From the NCBI GenBank assembly GCA_949317995.1, contig OX439036.1, forward strand, positions 86,465,920 through 86,529,919: a stretch of 64,000 nucleotides of DNA. Reading direction: 5' to 3'. Positions 44,631 to 56,900 of the stretch are shown in pieces. The first letter of the stretch is position 1; the number at the start of each line of letters is the position of its first letter. Source of the DNA: Acholoe squamosa. Taxonomy: Eukaryota; Annelida; Polychaeta; Phyllodocida; Polynoidae. The notes beneath the pieces are model-generated. The model searched no databases. It was not told where the DNA came from and saw only the letters and a program-made list of their open reading frames with translations. A program made the position numbers and the translations under genes.

Positions 44631-47110
44631 AGGTGAGTCCATGATACAATCCCCATAATAGTTTTTATGTGTGCACTCTGTGCATGCATCAATACTATAA
44701 ACCATGCATGCCTGATGAAGACAAGAATGTATCCTATCCTAGTGAAGTGCCATCACAATATATACAATTTAGACACAGGTGTGGTGCCTTTGGTGTATAT
44801 TACTGGTTGTTCCTAGTTTCTTCTCAGATAACCTTATACAATATCTATTGTGCACAATGTTAGATTGAACCTATTGAAGTTATCATTGTATTACAATTAA
44901 TTGATAAGCTCTGGGGACATTTTTGAATTGAGGTGGCACTATAAGCATATACATTCTTAACAAATACTGCTGCCCCCCAGTAGCGGAACCTACAGGTAAG
45001 GCTATTTCGGTAAAGCCTTTGTGGGTCAGTCTGGTGCAGAGTGACTGGCTGGCCTAGGGTATTATGAGAGTAATTATACAGGACAACTCACTGTACACAT
45101 TTGTCTACTGCTAGAAGCTTGTCACTAAACAGTGACATTCCATGTATTTGAGAATACTGCTCTTTTCCCTGTTGATTTACATAGAACAATCGTGTTATAT
45201 AACCCCAACTCTTTACAGTGTAGGTATCCTGGTTTATTTTACAGGATAATATTCACGTTTAGCACAGTGCTGGCGTACTGTGGTTAGGAGTATATAAAAA
45301 AGGGTCCAAGGAGGATATTACTCATGCCGGCACATGACAACCACAGGCCTTGATCCTTTGTGTGAACTTTTGGAGGCCTGGATCAGCCAGAACCACTATC
45401 TCGTCACGTGCTCCATTTGCGGTATAATGTTAAATTCCAAATGTAACTGCCGCTTTTCTAATCCCCCATCCTTTGAACATACATCACTATTTTTCTGAAC
45501 TAACACTGGAATTGGAGGCATCAATCACCAAAGTACTTTCATAATTTTCACGGAGAGGCAGCACAATTATTGGTTTTCATTTTGTCGATTCGGATTTTAC
45601 CGATAATGTCATCTTTACACGTTGAGCAAACAATTAAACAGTGAGATATGTAGTTCTACTTTCATGATTTAAATATATACCTACAGCTGAAAATGGAGCT
45701 CAAAGATGGGTAAACATGACTTGTTTGAACTAGAACTTTATTTCAACATTTAAATTTTGATAAGCCAACTCTTGATTGACTGCTGATACTGTGTACAGGA
45801 CATTGACCCAATTTTAGGCCAACATGTTAAGGTGTTTGTCCAAGATGCCTGAGGCCACCTACATTGAAATATTGCTCCAACATTTCAAAACAATTCTTAG
45901 TCTAGGGATCTAACACCTATAATTATGTTGTACCATTCTTGAGCAAACATAAACTCAATATTACCACCTGCAATGTGGACTGTGAGGTGAGACCCCAGAT
46001 GGTGCAAAATTCTGCATAAAACAAACTAGGATGATGTATAATCAGTTATAGACTCTGCAAACTTTGCTACTCATACATTTTCCTATACTTATTTCACATT
46101 TTGCGGATATAGGCACTTCCTTCCCATTGCAAGCTCTATTAAACTAAGAATAGTATTCTAGGGTAAGCCATCCATTTTACCGTGTGCTGAACACATTTGG
46201 ATGGGATATTCTTTGAATGGAATGGTCGTATAATATGCCATATATTAAGACCAGATTTAAAGTATGAAGTGGAGGCAGCGGCTATTATCTACTCAAATAC
46301 TGAGTGCCCCCTCCCACTCCTGGGACTTTCAGTGTGGTTCTAATTAGGGCGATATTAGTTTGCGACTGCGTGTATCAAAAATTTGTCATTATAAAAAAAA
46401 ATCCTACCAAAATTACATTTGCGTTTCCGCTTCTCTGTCCTTCAACAAGGTCACGGGGGGTCGAGACCTTAGTATCATCATATCTTTTGGCTGATCCCCT
46501 GGGGTACTTCACCTGACGGCTCAAAGTGAAAATTACTTCAGGTTATCACTTATCTATAAGGCTATTAATCCGAGCTTATCCGCGAGGTCACAGCAGGGGG
46601 TCGTCAGTTTGAAGCCTGCATATTGATTCGAGTTATATACTTAAAATGATTTATCTAGGGCGTCTTCTGTTGAACCCTTGCCTATTCAAGGAGCATTTGG
46701 GGACTAAAAGACTTATTGGAGCTGCCAAGAAAAAAGATTATTGAAGCTGCCAAGAAAAATGGCCATACATATTTGCACGGATGATATATGATTGAATGTT
46801 ACTATTAAAATTCAGACTATATCTAGACCCGTGCATAATGCCCGATAAGAATAACAAACTCAACCATGGTATCGTTATCTTGACAAGATACGTGAAACTA
46901 CATAGTGCCCTCTTTGATATACGGCACATGGCTATTGTATTATTGACCAATGGGAAGCATCCCTGGCATTTACTGCGGAGACGGGGGCTGAATGTGTTAG
47001 TCATAGTGCAGTCGGGGTCTAATGGCGGCCTCCATAGCCTAATGTGCTAATGCCCTATAGGGTTTCCATTAATTTGCTCAGATCTGGAAAATTCCCGATG
47101 ACAAATACAC
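44631..47110. other. Intergenic, no gene recognised
   Basis: No supported coding, RNA or repeat feature. Confidence 0.35.
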
Positions 47111-47116
47111 TCCCAA

Positions 47117-47205
47117 CTAGCACAATTTACATCACTTTTTCATAAAACTGACGACTATGCAAACTAGAGATCACGTAAAAATGATGTAAATTGCATGCCG
47201 TGTGC
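47117..47205. repeat. Short inverted repeat
   Basis: TAGCACAATTTACATCACTT is mirrored by ATGATGTAAATTGCATGCCG and TGTGCTA about 40 bp later. MITE-like hairpin of about 90 bp. Confidence 0.45.
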
Positions 47206-47694
47206 TAAAGCTGGGCTTCTATCGTCCCTTCTTTGTCATTGCGGCAACCCACTCCGCCAATACCTCTATGGTATACCGACCGCTCCCTCCTTGTTGTTGG
47301 GAAAAACTTCACAGCTTCTCTCAGTGTCATGAATCTTCACTTTACAGTGAAAACTACAGTCTCTATAAATTGCAGTGCTGGATCAAGACAGGGGTAGAGG
47401 TGCTCTGCTGTTTACCATTAGTTAAGAACTGATTTGTAATCTCTATAGTTAGACAAAAACACCGGTAGCGTCCCAAAACCTACTTTTCAAAATGCTGGAT
47501 CTGCCACCAAAAATGAATGGGGATGTTTTAAAGAAAGTGAAATGAGAGTACTGGTTGTGGTATGTCTTCTCAAAAATACATGATATAGATTATATCAACA
47601 CGATGATCTTTCATTTTAGCTCATTTAGAAATCATTTTAGCTTTCATATCTTGGGTTTATTTACTGCCACGTATTTCTCCTTAATTCAAAAGGC

Positions 47695-48273
47695 CCTGAG
47701 ATTGCTACCCTTGCGATCTTAGCGTAGGCACATATATTCATAAGACCTAGCCAGTCTGCCCTAACTAATACAGTGGTTGTAGGCTAGTCATGCACATCCA
47801 AGTCCTGCGAATCCTTCACTATTCCTTTTCCAGTCGTAAGATCACTCACTCTTAGTGAAAGAATTGCATACTGGTTTCCCTAGGTGCAAGTGCACCTGTG
47901 GGGGACACTCCTCCTGTGAAGAGTAAATGTGCCTGCTGAGAGTCCTTGAGGGCTCTTGAGGTTACTGCGTTAAGTGCACTTGAATACTGTATGAGGTCAA
48001 CTGCACCCTATACTTTAGAAGTAGCTCATATAAGGAAGAGGAACACTTGTGTAATCACTCTTGTGAAAAGGAGTGAATCCACTGCTATTCCTTTATTTTG
48101 GGCCTCTTGCCCCTACGCACAATGTATTCTGCTTAGAAAAGTGTGGGCTAAGACAACTGAAATCTTAGTGCTGGCTGTTAAAAGGCAAGGCAGTCTAATC
48201 TTAAGATCACTTAATTGGATAAGGCAAAATAATTGCTAAGATCTCAGGGGTAGCGACGTCAGGGCCTTTTGAA
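47695..48273. mobile_element. TTAA element, copy 2 (TTCAAAA ends)
   Basis: The ends TTCAAAAGGCCCTGAG and (inverted) CAGGGCCTTTTGAA are flanked by TTAA (47691-47694, 48274-48277). Collinear with 20269-20944: shared CGATCTTAG(C/T)GTAGGCACATAT, CAGTGGTTG(T/C)AGGC, TCACTATTCC(T/A)TTTCCAG and others. No ORF. Confidence 0.85.
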
Positions 48274-48424
48274 TTAACCTCCTGCGATATTATCGTCCAA
48301 GGTCGAAGTTGTGAAATAGATCTAGGGTTTAAAATTATTTCTATGAGCCCCAACAGTTAAATACCGCCATAGCCTTTGTATACTTCTATAGTTCAATTGC
48401 CTGAGTATGTTAAGCTGATTCCTA

Positions 48425-48860
48425 GAGTAAGTTAACATTTTCAGCCAAAAGTTAACTTTATAATTCATGGTGAAGTTTTTAAGCCAAAAGTCAACTTTTC
48501 AAGGAAGATTTCTTGACCAAATTATTTCAATATTTTGCCTACCAACTCTTAACCTTAAGGTTGGTTGGAATTCGAAAAAGGAGTTGGCACTTTTCATTCA
48601 AAAGTAACCATTTGGAGGCAGTTATTTTTACATTTTCCGGGCGTGAGATGGGAAACCTTAAGCTAGAAACCTCAACTGAAAAAACCTTACCTAAAGACAT
48701 TAACCTTAGCATCGAAAAGTCATTTTTTAATTCGGTTTAAGTGATGTGCCTGTGTACTTCGTCCAGAAAGGGTTCATTTACCAAGCTAATGGAAAATGAA
48801 AGTCTACATGTGGCAGACAAGTCAATATTTGATAGAAAAATGTCAACTTTTAACCATCAC
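48425..48860. repeat. Word-rich block, AGTTAAC-type
   Basis: Several copies of CAAAAGTTAAC, AGTCAACTTTT, AACCTTAAG and related words occur in both orientations in about 430 bp. It may be another word element, but no terminal inverted repeat was found. Confidence 0.25.
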
Positions 48861-48869
48861 TTGCTATTG

Positions 48870-51716
48870 GTATGGTCATTTTAATAGGATGATGCGATGC
48901 ATATCAGGCATAGGTGATTGAAAATTCATACGGGAAAGGTTAATGCGAATAATTATGTTGTTTTTTTTTTCATCCAGAGGTTTTCTCTCAATCTTAATTT
49001 CCTCTGCACAATGTTAATACGAGTAATCATTAAATTGCAAATATTTAGCTATATTTCAATATATGCGACAGGCCTATTTTCATAAAAGAATGTGCAATTT
49101 TCCAATCAGAGTTTTGGCGATCTGGAGCCAAAAACAAGGTGAGAATAATATATTTCACGGTACCAAACCAAACATTGGTAAAAAAAAAAGGCCCAATCGG
49201 TTGTTTTGAACCTGCTAGGGTTTCAAAGGCTCGTTGTACTGAAGTACACGTTAAAAATGTGCAAGAAAACAAGCCATGATCATATAGAAGACTTTCTGCT
49301 GTGAAGATTATGTGAAAAAAATGGGCGCAAAACATCAAAGTGATATCCAAGCAAAATGGCGCGGCCTTTGATTGTAAGTATTGTCAACTTGTGAAACGCC
49401 CCACAGATTGAGCAGTGGTAAGCACCCCGTCACGGTGTAAGTAGTATACAGAGTTGTCGACTTGTTGAAGGCTTTACCTTTCATATTTTCTCCATGATGC
49501 ATAAAATCACACTCCACAGCTACATACCTCTATTTCTACGGTGTTTTGGAATAAAGTAGTAGATTTTGAACTCATTTTTCTAAGGGGCTAAATAAAATGA
49601 TATCGTCTGAAAACTCTTCAGTCCACTATACCGATGGGACCGAGTGGACTATTGTTCTTACCAACTGATGCACCTTTATGGGTTCGGCCGAAGTAGCTAA
49701 ATTCGACAGTGAAAAATGTAGATCTGTGACAAATAGTCGGATTTCACAGGAGAATGATATTGGGTGCATTTTTCTACGGTTATTGTGATTTATAGCACCA
49801 CTATTCTTTTTGTAATTACAAATTAGTACTTCGGCCGAACTTACCTGAGCGAGGACCCTGAGTATGATATTATATTGGAGAGGTAGGATTGTCCTCCACC
49901 CTTGCAAACACCAGTACTCTGAGTATCTATGCAGTGTTTGCAATGATTTAGTGAAGTGCACGGGACAAGGTCCAAAAGTGTTCAAAGTACACTGCCCTAC
50001 CTTAACTAGCTTACCTGGGCACTGGGATCAAAGGTCAACAGGTGTGCAGTGTGTAGCTGAGGTCATGCCTCCACCATTGTTTTCTACCTGGACTCTGCTC
50101 CGGATGACATCGATGATCTTTTGCAGATAACAGCAAGGATTACACTCACTACCCACCAAGTGCTGAATAATTATAAGTTATCTCCAGCAGATGTCCCTGT
50201 TATCTATGAGAGACCTGAAACACTGGTGGAGATTGTTTCAACATTTCTAAGAGGGTTTGGTAATGCGTACATTGTATCTGTTTCTACATTTATATAGGTG
50301 TTCGGTTTAAATCTGGGTCATAAGATGAAAACTATGCATGTAGTGGGAAGTAAACAGTGGAGCTTCCTCCTAGGTGGAGTAATAAAGCTTCACTATGATA
50401 AGGTTAATGGGGGTATGGATACTCAAATGGGATTCATTCGAAGCTATCGCATTATTGTGATCTACTTTCAAAGAATATGAAATTTATCACAATTCCTCCT
50501 ATGAGTTGCATTGCAGGCTGATTTGACTTATAGCTCTTTAACTATTTTAATATACACTGACCCGCTTAGGAGAATTTATGTACTTTACCCCCTCGAGCTC
50601 CCTACACTGAATCTCTGAAACTTCCCCTTTAACCCAAATGTGAATCCACTCAACCTTCGGTCCCCTGTGAGGCCCTTTAACGGAGCCCAAAGTAATTGTT
50701 ATAAACGACGTAGAATCTTACATACTGTGCACAAACATGTTTTTGTTGTACATTATGTTAAACAGAGTACTGTGCACTGTAACACAACGCAACTACCTGC
50801 TGGCATGTATGTAATCAGTTATGGCCCTGAGGCTAATGCCCATCAACATGTATGGGCACACAGGCAGAAGCTAACAGCTCTTAACACCCGATATCGGAGG
50901 CTGATCTTCTTATCAGACCACCACCCCTCATCTCTTCATCCATCTTTCACAACAAATACTAAAGGCCAATAACATTCAGCTCATCTGGAAGTATCCACTC
51001 GCCGTCCTACTTTGTGTATGGAAAGGCGGAACCAGTTATCTTTTTCATCTTAAGTTTTATTGGGATGTATTTCCATGACAAAAAATTATGACCCCCGGGC
51101 AATATGACATAAATATCAAAATCGTAGGGGCTGGCACTTTGGAACTCAGCCTTTTAGTCCACAACAAGCAGGACTCTCTTCTACATATAGTTGCTTCAAC
51201 TTTGATTGGTCATAGACAAATCTTGTGTTTTACCAAAAACCATGCACTGCTAATTTTGAATAGCCAGAAATCAAAATTAATATATTAAAAACTGTAGATA
51301 TAAGTAGAGATCCATGATATAACACTCTTCTAGACTATATATCAAACTGCCAGGGCCTACCACTGGTACTTATAGTTTGGGCGTGTAGGGTGCGTATAGT
51401 TGCCAGGTGCTGGATTTGAGCACTCGAGTATTAATACTGAAAACAATGCAAATAGTCTCCTGGCTTCGAGACAGTAACTTATTGGTGAGCTGTTCGTTGG
51501 TCTGATATTGAGAGGAAAATTGCACAATATTGTTAGGGAATACTATATGCAACAAAGACGTATCTGCTGCCTTAAACTGCAAAATACATGACCAAGATTG
51601 GTTTATATCCCTTTAATCGGGTATAAACGCACCTATCAGAAGAACAGGAAATGGAGAGCTCGACATCTCAACATCCACAGCTCTGACCAACACACAACTC
51701 TGCTTTCCAAAGTAGT

Positions 51717-51781
<65 letters not shown>

Positions 51782-53780
51782 CAGTATAGTCCCCAGTAAG
51801 ACCAAACTAAAGACAGGCAATTCATTGGTATTTTTCCATTATTGTAAACCGCAATAACCTGTTTCTTATCATTCAGGGGTGAATCCTAAAAAAACACAAA
51901 TAATAGGTAATCCATAGCTGCATTGCGCAATGACATGTAAACTAAATTGGTATCAATGCACCTGGGGTAGGTCTCGGGGGTAGGTCTTTGCCATTTAGTA
52001 ATAATTAAAATGTATGTACCTACTGAGAAATTAGACTGAGGTATACAGTTATGTGGCTATACATGGGTAAAAAGTGACGTTTGTGACGCAGAGATTTCAA
52101 AAGTCAATGCATGTGACACAGGGAGTTTAAAAACTAATGGACAGTGACAACATTGGCATATATGCTTTAAAAGTGGCAGCGTGACGCTCCATACTTGCTA
52201 AAATGTGACGGCGACACCCTGAAAACTTTTAGCACACATGTATAGGCATAGATATAAGCAGAGATTTAAGGGAATGGGGGGGGGTATTTCATGATTGATC
52301 CGGGAAGGCATGTTGCAATACATACAAAAACGTGAAGAAGTTACATAACAATTTACCAACTATTTTAGCTCCAACCATGCAGAAACCCTAAATTGATTGA
52401 AAAATGCTATTGCTAGAACTCAAACACTCGCCATACATGTCGTATTACAGAGACTAGATTTTTAACGTTGAGGCCATTATTCTAGATCTATTTCGAGTCC
52501 CTTATTAGATTATCTGCAGGATTCTCCTAAAGCAATAGTTTGTCTCTACAAATATATATGGATGAAGCAATAACTGGTTTCCTACCTGGGTGGAAAGCTG
52601 ATTTTCAAATAATAAAATTATGCTGTCATTGTTCGTGGATAGAAGTTTTTCATGTGTGTGTGTGTGACTTCAATCAAACCATCTATAGATCCGAATGGCA
52701 CATTCGAATATACAAATGGATTTTCTGAAAAAGTAAGGATGAAATTATATTATGCCCTTATTACCCTTTCTCGTCAAACGCCATGTCTTGTGAAGAAGTC
52801 CCTGGATACATACTATTGTCTTGCATGTACTTGAACCGATCTGTAGCTCAGGAAGGTCTTGGGTGTTTTATGCTTTTTTTCGCCAACGATGTATTGTCAA
52901 ACGTATGATACCCAACACAGTGGGTGGAAAAACACAATGGCGAATGAATCAAGTGCTTGTCATTGTGTCAGTAGGACAAGGAGAGATCAAGTTTGGTTTA
53001 GATGTCATACCAGAGCAAGATCGAGTATACCGCCTAGATAAGAAATCTATTGTTCCTGAAGTTTAAGTTTACTTCTATTGATAACGCTTGTCCTGAACAA
53101 TGCAGCGGTGTATGAAAAAAATTGAATCAATGAATGAGATAAAGAAAAGAAGGAAACGAGATTTCAACAGCATGCATGAAAGGGATTAAATGAGAGTTGA
53201 TGATTAGTCTAGTATATTCTAGAATTGACATCCTCTGGCTCGTGATTGCACCACAGAGCTCAGATATAGGACAGGCGTACTTTGACTTCACATTCCAATG
53301 AAATCTCATGGGACTGGGTGGAGGGATAGGAGGGGGGTAGGTGCAACCGTGCGAAGTCCATTCTTAATCATAACCAACTAGTCCTCGGTGACAACGAATT
53401 TAGAATACAAAATAAATAGAAAATAAAAGATATCATAACCACGGTCAATCAAATATAGGCCAGTGATCCAGTGGAAAAAAGAAGAGATATTAAAAATATG
53501 ACCGAAACTAACACTCGTGCACTTAACGATCATGTAAAACAAAGTTGTGTCCATTTAAATCAAATCAATATGACTCCAGTGCTTAGGGCAGCGATCAAGA
53601 ATGGTTGACTTTGATCCTGATTAGGAACAAGATAACAGCCATTGATTGACAAACTGAACTTAAGCCTATGACAAGCCTACATTGTCAAGTACATGGTCCC
53701 CTGGCGACCAGCTGGCCCTGATAGGGAGGCCTGCTACTGTCAGTGAGTGACATCACTGTCCTGACTTTGGACCTTATTGT
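48870..53780. other. Intergenic, no gene recognised
   Basis: Upstream of the lipoprotein gene. Includes one microsatellite (listed separately). No frame with family motifs. Confidence 0.35.
51719..51774. repeat. (TA)n microsatellite
   Basis: Uninterrupted TA dinucleotide run of about 56 bp. Confidence 0.98.
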
Positions 53781-53790
53781 CAGTGGTGGC

Positions 53791-53798
53791 ATATAAAG
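53791..53798 (+). promoter_or_regulatory. TATA box of the lipoprotein gene
   Basis: ATATAAAG lies 77 bp upstream of the ATG at 53868. This predicts a start of transcription near 53820 and a 5' UTR of about 45-50 bp. A strong TATA box fits a highly expressed secretory gene. Confidence 0.7.
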
Positions 53799-53867
53799 GG
53801 GGCTGCGTCCTCCGAGGTCGGCAGAAGTCTTCGTGACTCGGACACAAACTCCCGCTAGAGAGCAGCG

Positions 53868-53925
53868 ATGGCGCTAAATTGCGCAGCTCTCGTTTTACTA
53901 GGCCTCGCCTCCACGGCGGTCGCTG
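53868..53925 (+). CDS. Lipoprotein exon 1: start and signal peptide
   Basis: ATG in AGCGATGG context, then the hydrophobic segment CAALVLLGLASTAVA, ending G|GTAAGT. 58 bp, too short to appear as a long open frame. The start is supported by the TATA box 77 bp upstream. Confidence 0.85.
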
Positions 53926-56900
53926 GTAAGTAAAAATTGTACCTCTTATATACTGTTTATATAGAATTGTATTTAATTTCAGAGCTCTGGGATTGTACAT
54001 GAAGCTGCCGTTGTGTATTTTTGCATTTTTACTTTTCAAATAGGACCAACCAGTTCAGTGGAATGAACATTGGTTCTTTGTGGCTCTTGGGAATTTCATT
54101 GTTTATATTAGAACAATGAAAGTGAATAGAGGAAATGATAAGAAACTATTTAGATTCCTGCATTTACCCAACTCTCTGTTGGCAGCTTTGCACTGTGGTG
54201 ATTTCCCAGAGCATTTCAGTACATGTACATTGTACCTTTTATCAGCTGTATGATAGGGCCACTATAGGGCAGGGGGAACCATACCAATGTAGACCAGGAG
54301 AAATGTCATATAATTATTGGTTATGCAAGTTAGAATGGACCCAGTTGGAACAGGACATACCTAAATTCTATTAGACTATATACATTAGACCCCGGGACTA
54401 TGCAGTCCTAAATAAAAGTTGTTTTTATAAAGACTTCGCTCAAGTTCACATTATTTCTAAATGCCTATTCATTCCCGTGAAGGGGGGGGCGCAAATCCAA
54501 CCATACCGGGAGGTATATGTTCATGATTCATTGCCTAGAACTTCTGGAGAACTTCACAGATATTATGAAAGGAGTGAGATCTTTACTGTTACCGGACAGG
54601 AGCGAATACAGGATTTTCAAAAAGAGAGAGCGCTGCTTAAATGAAGGGGTACACCCCCTATTTATAGCAAAATTTGTTTTAGAAAATAAGGGTCAGCATG
54701 ATGCTTCAAAGTAGTGCAGATGAGTTACTTGCCAGTACTGCAGTGGTGTATCATGACAAATGAATATACGCGGTGCTTAGGGAATATATCAATAATATAT
54801 AGCTAATATATTAAAGATGCACAGATCTTTAGAGTTATGAAAATGTATATGATAATCAATCTTAGTCCTTATATTATATTGTTGGTGCAAAAGGATCATT
54901 TGTCATCATAATACATGAATGGGGCAGAGCTAGCTGCATTCATCCACTATGCCAATTATCCAGGTTGGATGCCGTCTCTGGAGGCCATTTCTTAATGCAC
55001 TACGATCACACACAGCACTACGACTTGGAATTTCAATGCTATTCCTATGGGAATTTTGGTACGACTTGGAGGGTGCAGTCGTAGTATGTCCAGAAATGGC
55101 CTCCTGTATTCGCCAGCTCTGCATTGACCAGTTCATCATGCATCATAAGCATGGACTTTGAGGCATAATGCATAAGTCTTGAAATAGTTAAGGGGTTATG
55201 GAAATGGAAACTTCGTATCATAATTTACAATATTTCTGTTTTATTTCAGGCCCGGTTAACTCTCGTTATAGTAGTGTTACACAATGTGCAGGATTTTGTC
55301 CAGGTAAGGATATCATCATATTATGTCCACAAGTAAATTTCACGATAGTTGCCTTCCAGTTTTTTAATCAGTTGGCCCCTGAAAACAAATCATAAAACTT
55401 GATTTTTATACACTTATCTTAATGCCAATTAGGAACGTGGCCATGATCTTGATTTTAGGCCTGGATGTTAACTTCATGTTGCATCTCAAAAATACATGTA
55501 CCTTACACGCGGTATATTACTTATTTTACAGAGAACACAAAGTTCGGTTTCGAAACCGGCAAGACTTATGAATATGACTATGAATCGGCTGTAAAGACCC
55601 ACATTCCCGGCGCCAGCGCCGACCACTCCACTCTCCACATGAACGCCATCGTCAAGCTGGAAGTCCTTTCCCGCTGTGAGATGGCGCTTCGGCTCGAGTC
55701 GGTAGAATTGAAGGATGTCGCACCCGGAAGTAGCAGGGCCACAAGCGCGGCTCGCAGCCGCGCCTTCGCGACGGCCATGGAGCGCCTTCCTCTGCGGTTC
55801 GCCTTTGTGAGCGGCAACGTGGAGGCCGTGTGTCCCGGTGCTGAGGAAGAGACTTGGGTGCTGAACATCAAGCGTGCCCTCCTCTCCCACCTCCAGAACA
55901 CCATGAACGACTTCAACACCGACTTTCGCTCCAGAGAGGTGAGCAGATTGGTATCTTAATTGGGGGGGGGGGGGGTCGGGTGTATAAAGTATGCCTAACA
56001 TGCTTTCCTTTCAGAAATAGGTTAATTGTGTGATGGTTTATAATCTACTAATATCAAGAACTTTTGTAACTGCAAGTTAAAAATACTTAATTGAAATCAC
56101 GCTACATTTGCCTCAACCAAGGTATCAAACCAAACAAGCAGTATAATGCGATATGCGATAACTTCTATCTTATCACTTTTAACCCCCACAGACCGATGTG
56201 ACTGGTGACTGCCCCGTTACCTACACCACAGAGAGCGCTGGCTGGAATGGCGTGCACACCATCAAGAAGAGCAAGAACTTGGAGGCATGCTCTGGCCGCC
56301 TCAGTGCTGATACCGTCCTCCAGGGCACTGCCTACAAGACCGCCTCCGTGAGTAGTATAGTAATCTATACTTTGATTATGGGATATTGAGTAGTATAGGA
56401 ATCTATACTATGGGGTAATAAGTAGTACAGGAATCTATACTATGCGATGTTTGGTAGAAATGGAATCTATGCTATAGAGCATTGGCTACTATAAGACTCT
56501 ATACATTGGGGTTTTGAGGAGTATCGGACTAATTTTACTATGGAGTTTTTATTCTGTGGTCGGTTGAAAATATTGGGTGTGGACATGTCAGTAATATAAT
56601 TGAATAGATATCCACAAAAGAGACATGCCTTCAACCTAGCAGGGCCAACCTTGAATGATTATTGGTCTAGAGAATAGTACAATAACCCAATGATAAATTA
56701 TATGCTATATATTACAGAACATGCAGTCTCTGCCAGTGATGAAGGGAAGCCATGAGTGCCAACAGAAGGTCAACAAGCAGGGCCTGCTGATTGAGTCCTC
56801 CTGCCAAGAGAGCCACCTCTTCAGACCTATGTCCAAGGATTCCAAGGGTGCCACCACTGATATCACCACCAAGATGACCTTCAAGAGGGAGACCAATGGC

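Noticed and set aside
55486-56001. 171-codon open frame on the minus strand
   Set aside because: Shadow of lipoprotein exon 3, whose GC-rich codons leave the antisense frame open. The sense frame has splice sites and family motifs.
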